Shown one piece after another: positions 1 to 6,284 of a DNA stretch of 8,939 nucleotides (its first letter is position 1; each line of letters begins with the position of its first letter). Source of the DNA: Thermoprotei archaeon. GTDB taxonomy: Archaea; Thermoproteota; Thermoprotei; Thermofilales; Thermofilaceae. The translations under genes were made by a program, and so were the position numbers. The DNA lies in the NCBI GenBank assembly GCA_003649495.1, contig QMRZ01000053.1, positions 1 through 8,939 on the forward strand, in the 5' to 3' direction. The notes under the pieces were generated by a model. It saw only the letters and a program-made list of their open reading frames with translations, was not told where the DNA came from and made no database searches.

Positions 1-948
1 CACCGCCAGTAAGTATGCAAGGGATGCGGGAATCAGGTAGCGCCAGCAGAAGGCTATGAACTGGTCAACCCGAATCCTGGCGAAGGAGGCCCTAAGCACC
101 GAGAGGAGGGCTAACACGAACGCCGACTTTAGGAGGAAGTAGATTGGAGGGAGCAGCCAGCCTAAGCTAGGTGGCGCGGGTCCCAGCGGCCCCCCGAGGA
201 ACAGGGCTGCCGCCAGGCCCGAGAGCAACACCATCTCGACGTCCCTTGACAGCCTGAAGAGGGCAAGCCTCCAGCTAGCGTACTCGACCTGCCACCCAGC
301 TACTATCTCCGTCTCGGCCTCGGGTATGTCGAAGGGCACACGCTCAAGCTCCGCCTGGGAAGCTATGAGGTATATTATGAACGCCACCGCGTGGGGCCCC
401 AGCACGTACCACCGCTCGACCTGGCGCGCGACTATGTCGCTTATCCTGAGGCTCCCAGCGGCTAGGGCCACGCTCAGGCACGAGAGCATGAGGGGTATCT
501 CGAAGCCTATCAACATGAGCACAGCCCTCTCAGCTCCTATTAGCGAGTACCTGCTCGGGGGGGCAATGCCCGACGCGTAGACTATTAGGGCGTAGAGGGT
601 TAGGAGCGAGACTACAACCACGAGATCGCCGTCGAAGGACACGAGACCGCGGGGGGCGGCTAGGGGGAGGAACGCAGCTGCCGTCAGGGTTATGACCAGC
701 GCTAGTACTGGGCATGCCGCGAATAGCAGCCTGTCAGTCCCCTCGGGCACGATGTCCTCCTTCGAGAGGAGCTTCAGGAAGTCGGCTAGGGGCTGGAGTA
801 TCCCGTGAGGGCCAGCGTAGTACGGCCCCACCCTGTTCTGCAGCCTTGCTACCAGCTTCCTGTCTATCCACTCGAATAGTAGCGCTATTAGGGAGAGGTA
901 GAGGACGCCGGGGTACAGCAGAGCCTCCAACACCTCCTTCCACCACAC
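1..948 (-). CDS. Membrane subunit of energy-converting [NiFe]-hydrogenase, NuoH/MbhM/EchB family (3' end off window)
   Basis: This is the integral membrane subunit that joins the soluble catalytic arm of complex I and group 4 hydrogenases to the ion-pumping membrane arm. I translated 316 codons by hand. They show a Glu in the first helix followed by QNRVGP (residues 37-42), then G-ILQPLADFLKL-SKE (49-64), then the family's acidic loop ELERVPFDIPEAETE (200-214) and VEY (221-223), and near the end RIRVDQF (291-297) with WRYLIP (302-307). About seven or eight hydrophobic segments are visible. Family members are usually about 320-340 residues, so only a short C-terminal piece is missing beyond position 1. 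The start is a GTG at 948, three bases after the stop of the large-subunit gene and in the same frame, with GGTGA overlapping that stop as ribosome binding site; a TTG at 930 is the alternative. It is the fifth gene of the leftward hydrogenase operon. Family assignment is firm; calling it hydrogenase rather than complex I rests on the neighbouring subunits. Confidence 0.93.
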   Translation of the reverse strand, partial: MWWKEVLEALLYPGVLYLSLIALLFEWIDRKLVARLQNRVGPYYAGPHGILQPLADFLKLLSKEDIVPEGTDRLLFAACPVLALVITLTAAAFLPLAAPRGLVSFDGDLVVVVSLLTLYALIVYASGIAPPSRYSLIGAERAVLMLIGFEIPLMLSCLSVALAAGSLRISDIVARQVERWYVLGPHAVAFIIYLIASQAELERVPFDIPEAETEIVAGWQVEYASWRLALFRLSRDVEMVLLSGLAAALFLGGPLGPAPPSLGWLLPPIYFLLKSAFVLALLSVLRASFARIRVDQFIAFCWRYLIPASLAYLLAV

Positions 949-951
949 TCC

Positions 952-2124
952 TCACCACCTCTTCATCCTGGCCAGCTCATCAGTTGTCGTCTCGATCACC
1001 CTACCCCTCTCATCTACTATCAACACTCTAGCCGTACAGCATATACACGGGTCTATGCTGCCGAATATTATGGGTATATCCGCAACGTAGACGACCCTAT
1101 CCCCCCTCGATTTAAGCATTTGCATAGTCGCCATCAAGTTCGCCAGAGTAGGCGTCCTGACCTTATACCTGTAAGGCTTGTCGCTCCCATCCGACCTCAC
1201 GTAGTGGAGGAGCTCGCCGCGGGGGGCCTCAACCCTAGCCACGTTCTCACCTGGTGGGGCCCTGAATATCGGGGGCACCTTAATCCTGAAATCCCCTGAT
1301 GGCATGTGATCCAGGGCGTAGAGTATCATGTCTATAGCTTCGAGGACCTCATCCACCCTGACCATCACCCTCCCCCACACGTCACACGTGTCGTAGACAA
1401 CGACGTTGAACGGCACCTCGTCATGCGCTATGTACGGGTCATCAGCCCTCACGTCGTACTTGACGTTAGAGGCCCTAGCCACGGGCCCGACTGCTAGCAG
1501 CTCCCTAGCCTCGCTCGTGCTGAGGTATCCCACGTCGACGGTCCTAGCCCTGACCGTCGGGTCCTCCATTAACACCTTCCTGTAGTACCTAGTCCTCTCC
1601 CTCACTCTCTCTAGTGCCTCCCTAATCTTATGAGCGAGCGCGTCGTCCAAGTCCCTCCGGACACCTCCTATCACGTTGTACGCGGTCACCACTCTATTGC
1701 CAGTCATGGCCTCTATGAGATCCATCACGAGCTCCCTATCCCTGAAGATGAGCATGAAGAGAGACTCGAAGCCTATCAGGTGGGCCGCGAGCCCCAGCCA
1801 GAGTAGGTGAGAGTGGATCCTAGCCAGCTCTTCGAGTATTAGCCTCAGGTACTGAGCTCTAGGCGGCGCCTCCTTACCTATCAGCTCCTCGATGTTTATC
1901 ACGTAGCACGTCGAGTGGGCTACATTGCATATACCGCATATCCTCTCAATCAGGTACAGTCCCTGCGTGTACGTCTTGTACTCCAATGCCTTCTCGATGC
2001 CCCTGTGGACGTAGCTGGCGTCGATATCGACGTCCACCACCTGCTCGCCCTCAACCTTGAATTTAAGCAGGATAGCCTCTGGGTGAATCGGGTGCTGAGG
2101 CCCGACTGGGAGGTAGAAGGCCAT
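952..2124 (-). CDS. Group 4 [NiFe]-hydrogenase large (catalytic) subunit, NuoD/49-kDa homologue
   Basis: This is the catalytic subunit expected to carry the nickel-iron centre that interconverts protons and H2, on the cytoplasmic face of the membrane complex. The 390-residue protein opens with the family start GPQHPIHPEA (8-17) and YVHRGIEK (38-45). It then has RICGICNVAHS (61-71), giving C63 and C66, and close to the C-terminus DPCICCTAR (358-366), giving C360 and C363. These are the two CxxC pairs that hold nickel in [NiFe]-hydrogenases; respiratory complex I NuoD proteins have lost them. EAPRGELLHYV and YRYKVRTPT (C-terminal third) are also typical of the family. Twenty-four residues follow R366; they may be retained, or removed by a maturation protease as in E. 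coli HycE. The ATG at 2124 has GAGGTGA just upstream and lies 4 nt after the stop of the NuoC-like gene. Extra cysteines C73 and C362 are unusual. Many databases would label it NADH dehydrogenase subunit D; the intact ligands argue against that. Confidence 0.94.
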   Translation of the reverse strand: MAFYLPVGPQHPIHPEAILLKFKVEGEQVVDVDIDASYVHRGIEKALEYKTYTQGLYLIERICGICNVAHSTCYVINIEELIGKEAPPRAQYLRLILEELARIHSHLLWLGLAAHLIGFESLFMLIFRDRELVMDLIEAMTGNRVVTAYNVIGGVRRDLDDALAHKIREALERVRERTRYYRKVLMEDPTVRARTVDVGYLSTSEARELLAVGPVARASNVKYDVRADDPYIAHDEVPFNVVVYDTCDVWGRVMVRVDEVLEAIDMILYALDHMPSGDFRIKVPPIFRAPPGENVARVEAPRGELLHYVRSDGSDKPYRYKVRTPTLANLMATMQMLKSRGDRVVYVADIPIIFGSIDPCICCTARVLIVDERGRVIETTTDELARMKRW

Positions 2125-2128
2125 GGCA

Positions 2129-2581
2129 TCACCTCAGCGGCTTGGGGTGCTCAGGCCTGTAATCCTTCCTAAGCGGGTAAACCCCCTCTGGCCAATCCTC
2201 TGGGAGGAAGGCCCTCCTCAGCCGCGGGTTCCCCTCAAAGATTATGCCCAGCATCTCCCACGCCTCTCTCTCGTAGAGCTCAGCTCCCCTGAAGATGTCC
2301 ACGACGCTGTCCACCCTGGGATCGTCCTTAGGCACTAGCGCTTTTACAGCCACCGAGATATCCCTCCCCACGTGCGCTATAACCTCAAAGTGATCGCCAG
2401 CATCCACCCCCGTTATGGCTTCGAGGAAGTCCACCCCCATGTCCTTCAATGCCTTCAACACCTCCTTGTAATGCTCACGATCCACCACTATCGTTACCCT
2501 CCTAGCCCTCTGAATCTTGACTTCCTTTAGTACGCCGCCCAGCTTCTTCTTGAGCTCCTCAACTATCTCCTCCTCTCTCAT
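2129..2581 (-). CDS. Hydrogenase subunit of the NuoC / 30-kDa (MbhK/EchD-like) family
   Basis: This is a small soluble subunit that packs against the catalytic large subunit in complex I and group 4 hydrogenases and carries no cofactor. The protein has an alpha-beta N-terminal domain and the family signature near the C-terminus: ELYEREAWEMLGIIFEGNP, then LPEDWPEGVYPLRKDY. Length, about 150 residues, is normal for the free-standing hydrogenase and archaeal form and shorter than bacterial NuoC. I chose the ATG at 2581 because it overlaps the stop of the small-subunit gene as TGATG. An in-frame GTG directly before it (2584) would add one residue, and GAGGT at 2589-2585 could serve either start. 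It is the third gene of the run and ends 4 nt before the large-subunit start, so translational coupling is likely. Confidence 0.93.
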   Translation of the reverse strand: MREEEIVEELKKKLGGVLKEVKIQRARRVTIVVDREHYKEVLKALKDMGVDFLEAITGVDAGDHFEVIAHVGRDISVAVKALVPKDDPRVDSVVDIFRGAELYEREAWEMLGIIFEGNPRLRRAFLPEDWPEGVYPLRKDYRPEHPKPLR

Positions 2582-3021
2582 CACACCTCACCCCTCATGA
2601 TCTTCTTAGCCAGCACGTCGATAGCCCTGATTACCGCCTCAGGCTTCACGGGGCATCCCGATACGTACGCGTGTACCGGCAGCACCTTATCAACCCCTTC
2701 ATAGACATTGTAACACTTATCGTAGACCCCCCCGCTTATGGCGCAGGTGCCCACTGCCACTACGAACTTCGGATCGGGCATTTGCTCGTATATCCTCACG
2801 AGCCTATCCCTCACCTGCCGACTCACAGCCCCCGTTATCACCAGGATATCCGCATGCCTCGGGCTCCCCCTCAGCAGGACGCCGAATCTCTCAACATCGT
2901 AGCGGGGCGTTAGGGCGGCCAGCACCTCAATGTCACACGCGTTACACGCCCCCGTGTTGATGAAGAGTATCCATGGACTCCTGCCCCTAGCCCACCTCAC
3001 GAGTCTAGCCAACAACCCCAT
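2581..3021 (-). CDS. Group 4 [NiFe]-hydrogenase small subunit (NuoB/MbhJ/EchC homologue)
   Basis: This is the small subunit that holds the [4Fe-4S] cluster next to the active site and passes electrons from ferredoxin-type clusters to the nickel-iron centre. In 146 residues the four expected ligands are visible: C26 and C29 in NTGACNACDIE (22-32), C93 in VGTCAISGG (90-98) and C123 in SGCPVKPE (121-128). The spaced CxxC is the hydrogenase pattern; NuoB of complex I has two adjacent cysteines at this place. This supports the same conclusion as the large subunit. Only one cluster is predicted, as is normal for group 4. The ATG at 3021 overlaps the stop of the preceding gene by one base (TAATG), with GGTGA seven bases upstream. 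Length is typical of archaeal members. Confidence 0.94.
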   Translation of the reverse strand: MGLLARLVRWARGRSPWILFINTGACNACDIEVLAALTPRYDVERFGVLLRGSPRHADILVITGAVSRQVRDRLVRIYEQMPDPKFVVAVGTCAISGGVYDKCYNVYEGVDKVLPVHAYVSGCPVKPEAVIRAIDVLAKKIMRGEV

Positions 3022-3350
3022 TACTCGGTCACCGCTAGCGCTATCGCCGCCAGAGCTACCAGCCCGTAGGTGAGGGCCAGATATTTGACAACGTCACGCT
3101 GAGGGGGTGGGGGGCTGCCCAGCGTGAAGGCGAGGAGAAGGGCCACTACATCGAGTATGAGGAATAGGCAGGCGTACTTGAAGAACAGCACCCTGATGGG
3201 CACCCTCTCGGGGGGCAGGTATTCACCACACGCGTAGGGAGCTAACTTATCAGGGCTCTTAGGCGGATTGGGCGCAATTCGCCTGTGGAGTGCATAGGCG
3301 CTCAACGCCACTACGAGTGCCGCTACTATGGTGACAACTAATAACGTCAT
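3021..3350 (-). CDS. Small membrane subunit, NuoA (ND3) family, in hydrogenase operon
   Basis: This is a 109-residue protein with three hydrophobic segments (about 2-20, 54-78, 87-107), matching the three-helix NuoA/ND3 subunit that sits beside NuoH at the join of the two arms. The conserved loop is recognisable as KLAPYACGE (36-43 or so), followed by R and FFKYACLFLILDVVALLL, equivalent to the NuoA stretch with PFxSG and FDVEAL. The loop cysteine C41 matches the ND3 cysteine of mitochondrial complex I. The glutamate after the conserved Asp (D67) is replaced by valine (V69). It is the first gene of the A-B-C-D-H run. GGGGTGG directly precedes the ATG, and I see no TATA box in the 46-nt gap to the upstream coiled-coil gene (3351-3396), which is purine-rich on this strand and contains a weak hairpin. 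Transcription from further upstream is therefore likely. NuoA-like subunits are not part of the well-studied Mbh and Ech hydrogenases. Confidence 0.85.
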   Translation of the reverse strand: MTLLVVTIVAALVVALSAYALHRRIAPNPPKSPDKLAPYACGEYLPPERVPIRVLFFKYACLFLILDVVALLLAFTLGSPPPPQRDVVKYLALTYGLVALAAIALAVTE

Positions 3351-3396
3351 CCCCCACCCCGGAGGGTCTAAGGAACCCCTCTTTTTCTCTCTTTCT

Positions 3397-3912
3397 CTAT
3401 CCAGCCACTAGGCCCTCCAGCTCCTTCAGCAGCTCCCTTAGCCTCTTCCTGAGGCTCTCTGCCCTCTTCCTCTCCTCCTCCAGCTCCCTCACGAGCTTCC
3501 TCCTCTCCTCCTCTAACTCCCTTATTCGCTTCTCGTACTCAGCCCTTATCTGGCTCTCCGGCACGAATCTCTCTATCTTCGGCTCACCGAATATCAGCCT
3601 CTGGCTCTCTTCATCGTACGTGACGTCGACGATTATCCTTATCAGGTCGCCCTTCTCACACTTCAGCTGGTTCACTATAATATTGTATAGCTTCTTGTTG
3701 AACTCAGCCACGTCCCTTATGATCACTTCCCTAGGCGCGTACCCCTTAAAGGCGGCCAGCGCTACTCTCCTCATCTTATCGGCGAAGCGGGCGGCCGGGA
3801 TTATGCCCGTCCTGAGTTCTGCTGTCCTCGCGGCCTTCAGGCTAACGCCCGTGTAGAGCTTCCGGTACTCCTCCACTCTGGCCTCATCGCGGGCGACCTC
3901 CTCCTCGCTCAC
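3397..3912 (-). CDS. Conserved archaeal protein of unknown function with C-terminal coiled coil (DUF2258-like?)
   Basis: I do not recognise a function. The 171-residue protein has an acidic, charged N-terminus (1-18), a globular alpha-beta part (about 30-118) containing LRTGIIPAARFADKMRR, and a long charged helix (about 121-168). That helix repeats RELEEER twice with an 11-residue step (131-137 and 142-148), which suggests a hendecad-type coiled coil and oligomerisation. The globular part reminds me of the crenarchaeal DUF2258 family, but this is memory of a pattern and not a match I can verify. The GTG start at 3912 is supported by a TATA box 25-31 nt upstream and the lack of any ribosome binding site, so the message is probably leaderless. 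It lies 46 nt before the NuoA-like gene on the same strand and may head the hydrogenase transcript. There is no signal peptide or membrane segment, so it should be cytoplasmic. Confidence 0.85.
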   Translation of the reverse strand: MSEEEVARDEARVEEYRKLYTGVSLKAARTAELRTGIIPAARFADKMRRVALAAFKGYAPREVIIRDVAEFNKKLYNIIVNQLKCEKGDLIRIIVDVTYDEESQRLIFGEPKIERFVPESQIRAEYEKRIRELEEERRKLVRELEEERKRAESLRKRLRELLKELEGLVAG

Positions 3913-3936
3913 GTTAATAAAGTTAATCTAGCAAGA

Positions 3937-3943
3937 CTTAAAT
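3937..3943 (-). promoter_or_regulatory. TATA box of leaderless promoter for the coiled-coil gene (and perhaps the hydrogenase operon)
   Basis: The minus strand reads ATTTAAG here, in an AT-rich stretch between the kinase stop and the GTG at 3912. The box lies 25-31 nt upstream of the start codon, the distance expected between an archaeal TATA box and the transcription start, so transcription should begin at or next to the GTG. No Shine-Dalgarno-like sequence is present between them. Since the next gene down has a ribosome binding site but no visible promoter, this could serve both. Confidence 0.65.
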
Positions 3944-3949
3944 CTTAAC

Positions 3950-5203
3950 TTACCTCCACGCCTCCTCCCTAGCCCCTTCATCAACCCTCACGATCCACGC
4001 CCTGCTAGCTCCGGCCTCTAGCGCTGCTGTTGCGACTCTACTGCCAGCCCCTTCATCCACTAACGCTATCAGGGCGCCGCCCAGGCCAGCGCCGCTTATC
4101 TTCGCCCCGTAGGCTCCAGCCTCCAGCATGGCGTCCCTAATGGCCTCAAGCTCCGGCAAGCTGACCTCGTACAGGTCTCGCAGCAGCTCGTGCTGCTTAT
4201 TCAGTATGGCGCCGAGGGCCTCCATGAACGTAGCACCGGGCTCCAAGCCGATCTCCTCCAATTCCCTAGCGCTTAAGGATCTCTCCCTTATCAGCTTCAG
4301 CGCCAATAGGGTTGTGTGGTGCATTAACAGCGTGAATCTTATCCTATCGGCAGCCTTAGCCTCTACCCTGTCCAGGTAGGGCTCAAGCTCCTCTAGGCGG
4401 AGCTCCTCCCACCTGGGCTCCCAATACCTCCTCCCCAGCAACTCCCTAAGCCTCTGAGGGAGATCGCTCATTTCTAGGAGCTGGCTGAGCCCCCTCTCTA
4501 TCTCAGCCTGTCTCCTCGGGTGTATATCGGCGACTCTGTGCCTGATGCCGGAGTCAGCTATGACTAGGTTAATTGCGCCTAGGGGGAGTTCCTCAACGTG
4601 GTAGGGGGGCCTCGTGTGGAGTAGTATCGCGCCGCCGTACGATGAGCCGTACTGGTCAAGCCTGCCACAGGGAATCCCCATTATGGCGTTCTCAGCCTTA
4701 AACGCTAGCTCAGCGATCTCCTTCCTACTCAGCCCAGCCCCGTAGTAGGCGTCTAGGAGCTTGAGAAGCGCCACTTCAAGAGCTGCGCTACTTCCCAGCC
4801 CTCCCCCAATAGGCACGTCACTGTCCACTACTACCCTACACCCCCTCCTTACCTCGTACCCGGCTTCTCGGAGGGCTATTACCACAGCCCTGAAGTAATC
4901 CCCGAACCAGCCGCCCCCCTTGAGCACGGGCTTAAGGGGGAAAGCGTCGACGTGCTCCGCCCCCTCGCGCTTCAGGTTCAGGCTGATTATCTCGAAGCGG
5001 TCCGGTAGCTCCTCGACCACTGCTGCGTAGGTCCTTAGATTCACCGCCACGGGCACTACGGGCAATCCCTTGTAGTCCTGGTGTGTATTGAGGAAATCCG
5101 CCCTCCCAGGCGCCGAGGCTGCCCTCACCACCTCGCCGTACTCCTCCTCTATAGCGCGCAGTACTTCCTCCCCCCTCCTGGGAGTCAGCGGCTTCCCGGT
5201 CAC
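3950..5203 (-). CDS. GHMP-family sugar kinase, galactokinase-like
   Basis: This is an ATP-dependent kinase predicted to phosphorylate a sugar at C1. The 417 residues contain the three GHMP motifs in order: GRADFLNTHQDY (33-44, sugar-binding signature), PIGGGLGSSAA (131-141, phosphate-binding loop) and KISGAGLGG (368-376). CGRLDQ (179-184) matches the galactokinase CGxxDQ with the catalytic base Asp at D183. Overall layout and length fit galactokinase (about 350-420). In the signature the usual GRxNLIGEHxDY is changed: His and Asp are kept (H41, D43), but the Glu before His is Thr (T40) and Asn is Asp (D36). In galactokinase that Glu contacts the sugar, so the substrate may be a different or modified hexose. 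The start is a GTG at 5203, leaderless, from a TATA element shared with the divergent epimerase gene. Family is certain; substrate is open. Galactokinase proper is the simplest alternative, given the GalE-like neighbour. Confidence 0.9.
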   Translation of the reverse strand: MTGKPLTPRRGEEVLRAIEEEYGEVVRAASAPGRADFLNTHQDYKGLPVVPVAVNLRTYAAVVEELPDRFEIISLNLKREGAEHVDAFPLKPVLKGGGWFGDYFRAVVIALREAGYEVRRGCRVVVDSDVPIGGGLGSSAALEVALLKLLDAYYGAGLSRKEIAELAFKAENAIMGIPCGRLDQYGSSYGGAILLHTRPPYHVEELPLGAINLVIADSGIRHRVADIHPRRQAEIERGLSQLLEMSDLPQRLRELLGRRYWEPRWEELRLEELEPYLDRVEAKAADRIRFTLLMHHTTLLALKLIRERSLSARELEEIGLEPGATFMEALGAILNKQHELLRDLYEVSLPELEAIRDAMLEAGAYGAKISGAGLGGALIALVDEGAGSRVATAALEAGASRAWIVRVDEGAREEAWR

Positions 5204-5221
5204 GCGCTAAAATGAGGCCTC

Positions 5222-5237
5222 CACATAAATATATGTG
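5222..5237. promoter_or_regulatory. Symmetric bidirectional TATA element between kinase and epimerase genes
   Basis: The plus strand reads CACATAAATATATGTG, with CACATA and TATGTG as inverted arms; 14 of 16 positions are symmetric. Its centre is at 5229.5. The kinase start (GTG, first base 5203) and the epimerase start (ATG, first base 5256) are each 26.5 nt from that centre, the archaeal TATA-to-start-site distance in both directions. Neither gene has a ribosome binding site, so both transcripts should be leaderless. This is inferred from position and sequence only. Confidence 0.7.
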
Positions 5238-5255
5238 AGAGACGTTTTTAGCGCA

Positions 5256-6233
5256 ATGCGTGCGCTGGTGACCGGCGGGGCTGGCTTCATAGGCAGCCAC
5301 TTGGTGGAGCGGCTGTTAAGAGAGGGCGTGGAGGTGGTCGTGTTAGATAACTTCAGCTCAGGGCGCCTAGATAATCTAGCCTCTGTCAGCGGCTCACCCA
5401 TGCTCAAGGTAATCAAGGGCGATGTGAGGGACTATAAAGCGGTCAGGGAGGCTCTACGCCAAGTCGACGTAGTCTTCCACCTTGCCGCGAATCCCGAAGT
5501 CAGGGTAGGCGACCCTCATGAACACTTCGAGCATAACATCAAGGCTACATTCACGCTGCTTGAGGCTATGAGGAACGAGGGGGTAAAGGACATAGTGTTT
5601 GCCTCCTCAAGCACCGTGTATGGTGAGGCGAGCACTCTACCCACCCCCGAGGATTACGGGCCGCTAAAGCCGATATCGGTCTATGGAGCCTCAAAGCTGG
5701 CGTGCGAGGCCCTAATCTCCTCTTACACCCACACTTACGAGTTCAGGGGAGTCGCGCTCAGGTATGCTAACGTGGTGGGGCCCCGGAGCCGGAGAGGGGT
5801 GGTCTACGACTTTGTGAGGAAACTGCTGGCTAACCCCAGGCGCCTAGTCGTGCTGGGTGACGGCACGCAGACTAAGTCATACATCTGGGTAGAGGATGCT
5901 GTTGAGGCCACGGTAACAGCGTGGAGGAAAATGGGCGAGGGGTTTGAAGCCTACAATGTCGGGAGCATTGACGCGATACCGGTCAGCAGGATAGCCGAGA
6001 TAGTCATCGAGGAGGGGGGTCTCAAGGGAGTCGAGATACACTATACTGGGGGAGTGAAGGGGGGGAGGGGCTGGATCGGCGACGTAAAGAAGATGCACCT
6101 AAGCATTGAGAAGCTTGCAAAGCTGGGGTGGCGGCCCAAGTACAATAGCGAGGATGCCGTTAGGATGGCTGCGCGCCACTACTGGCGCTTAGCTAGGGAG
6201 GGGCTATTAGAGCCTATGCCCGGGGAAGGCTAA
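5256..6233 (+). CDS. galE: NAD-dependent sugar epimerase, UDP-glucose/galactose 4-epimerase (GalE) family
   Basis: This is an extended short-chain dehydrogenase that uses tightly bound NAD to invert a hydroxyl (usually C4) on a nucleotide-activated sugar. The 325 residues begin directly with the Rossmann strand and TGGAGFIGSHL (6-16), then DNFSSG (31-36, binds the NAD ribose), GDVRD (55-59), HLAANPEVR (75-83), SSSTVYGE with S118 as the likely catalytic Ser, and YGASK with Y143 and K147. LGDGTQTKSYIWVEDAV (200-216) is the usual UDP-sugar-site region. All catalytic residues are in place and length is normal. I chose the ATG at 5256 instead of an in-frame GTG at 5235: it starts at the Rossmann strand, and the GTG lies inside the TATA element. 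It diverges from the sugar kinase, so the two probably act in one pathway from free sugar to UDP-sugar. GalE is the best guess; a UDP-GlcNAc/GalNAc or uronate epimerase of the same family cannot be excluded. Confidence 0.9.
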   Translation: MRALVTGGAGFIGSHLVERLLREGVEVVVLDNFSSGRLDNLASVSGSPMLKVIKGDVRDYKAVREALRQVDVVFHLAANPEVRVGDPHEHFEHNIKATFTLLEAMRNEGVKDIVFASSSTVYGEASTLPTPEDYGPLKPISVYGASKLACEALISSYTHTYEFRGVALRYANVVGPRSRRGVVYDFVRKLLANPRRLVVLGDGTQTKSYIWVEDAVEATVTAWRKMGEGFEAYNVGSIDAIPVSRIAEIVIEEGGLKGVEIHYTGGVKGGRGWIGDVKKMHLSIEKLAKLGWRPKYNSEDAVRMAARHYWRLAREGLLEPMPGEG

Positions 6234-6284
6234 CAGCTTTTGACGCCTGGGGTTTCTCTGGGATCAGCTCTCACCAGCAGCTTA

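Noticed and set aside
326..1031. Plus-strand and alternate-frame reading frames over the first kilobase
   Set aside because: They lie across the clear NuoH-family gene on the minus strand and encode low-complexity, unconserved-looking protein.
952..2124. Naming the operon as NADH dehydrogenase (complex I) because of gene order
   Set aside because: Both CxxC nickel-ligand pairs in the large subunit and the spaced CxxC of the small subunit are intact, which is the hydrogenase pattern.
3375..3400. Run of T and C (CTTTTTCTCTCTTTCTC) as a terminator
   Set aside because: The T-rich strand is plus, while both flanking genes are on the minus strand, where this stretch reads as purines.
5235..5255. 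Upstream GTG start for the epimerase (seven more codons)
   Set aside because: The codon lies inside the TATA element, and the family normally starts right at the Rossmann strand, as it does from the ATG at 5256.
4932..5416. Minus-strand reading frames crossing the kinase/epimerase spacer
   Set aside because: They overlap the kinase start, the shared promoter and the epimerase Rossmann motif in other frames; they are shadows of real genes.
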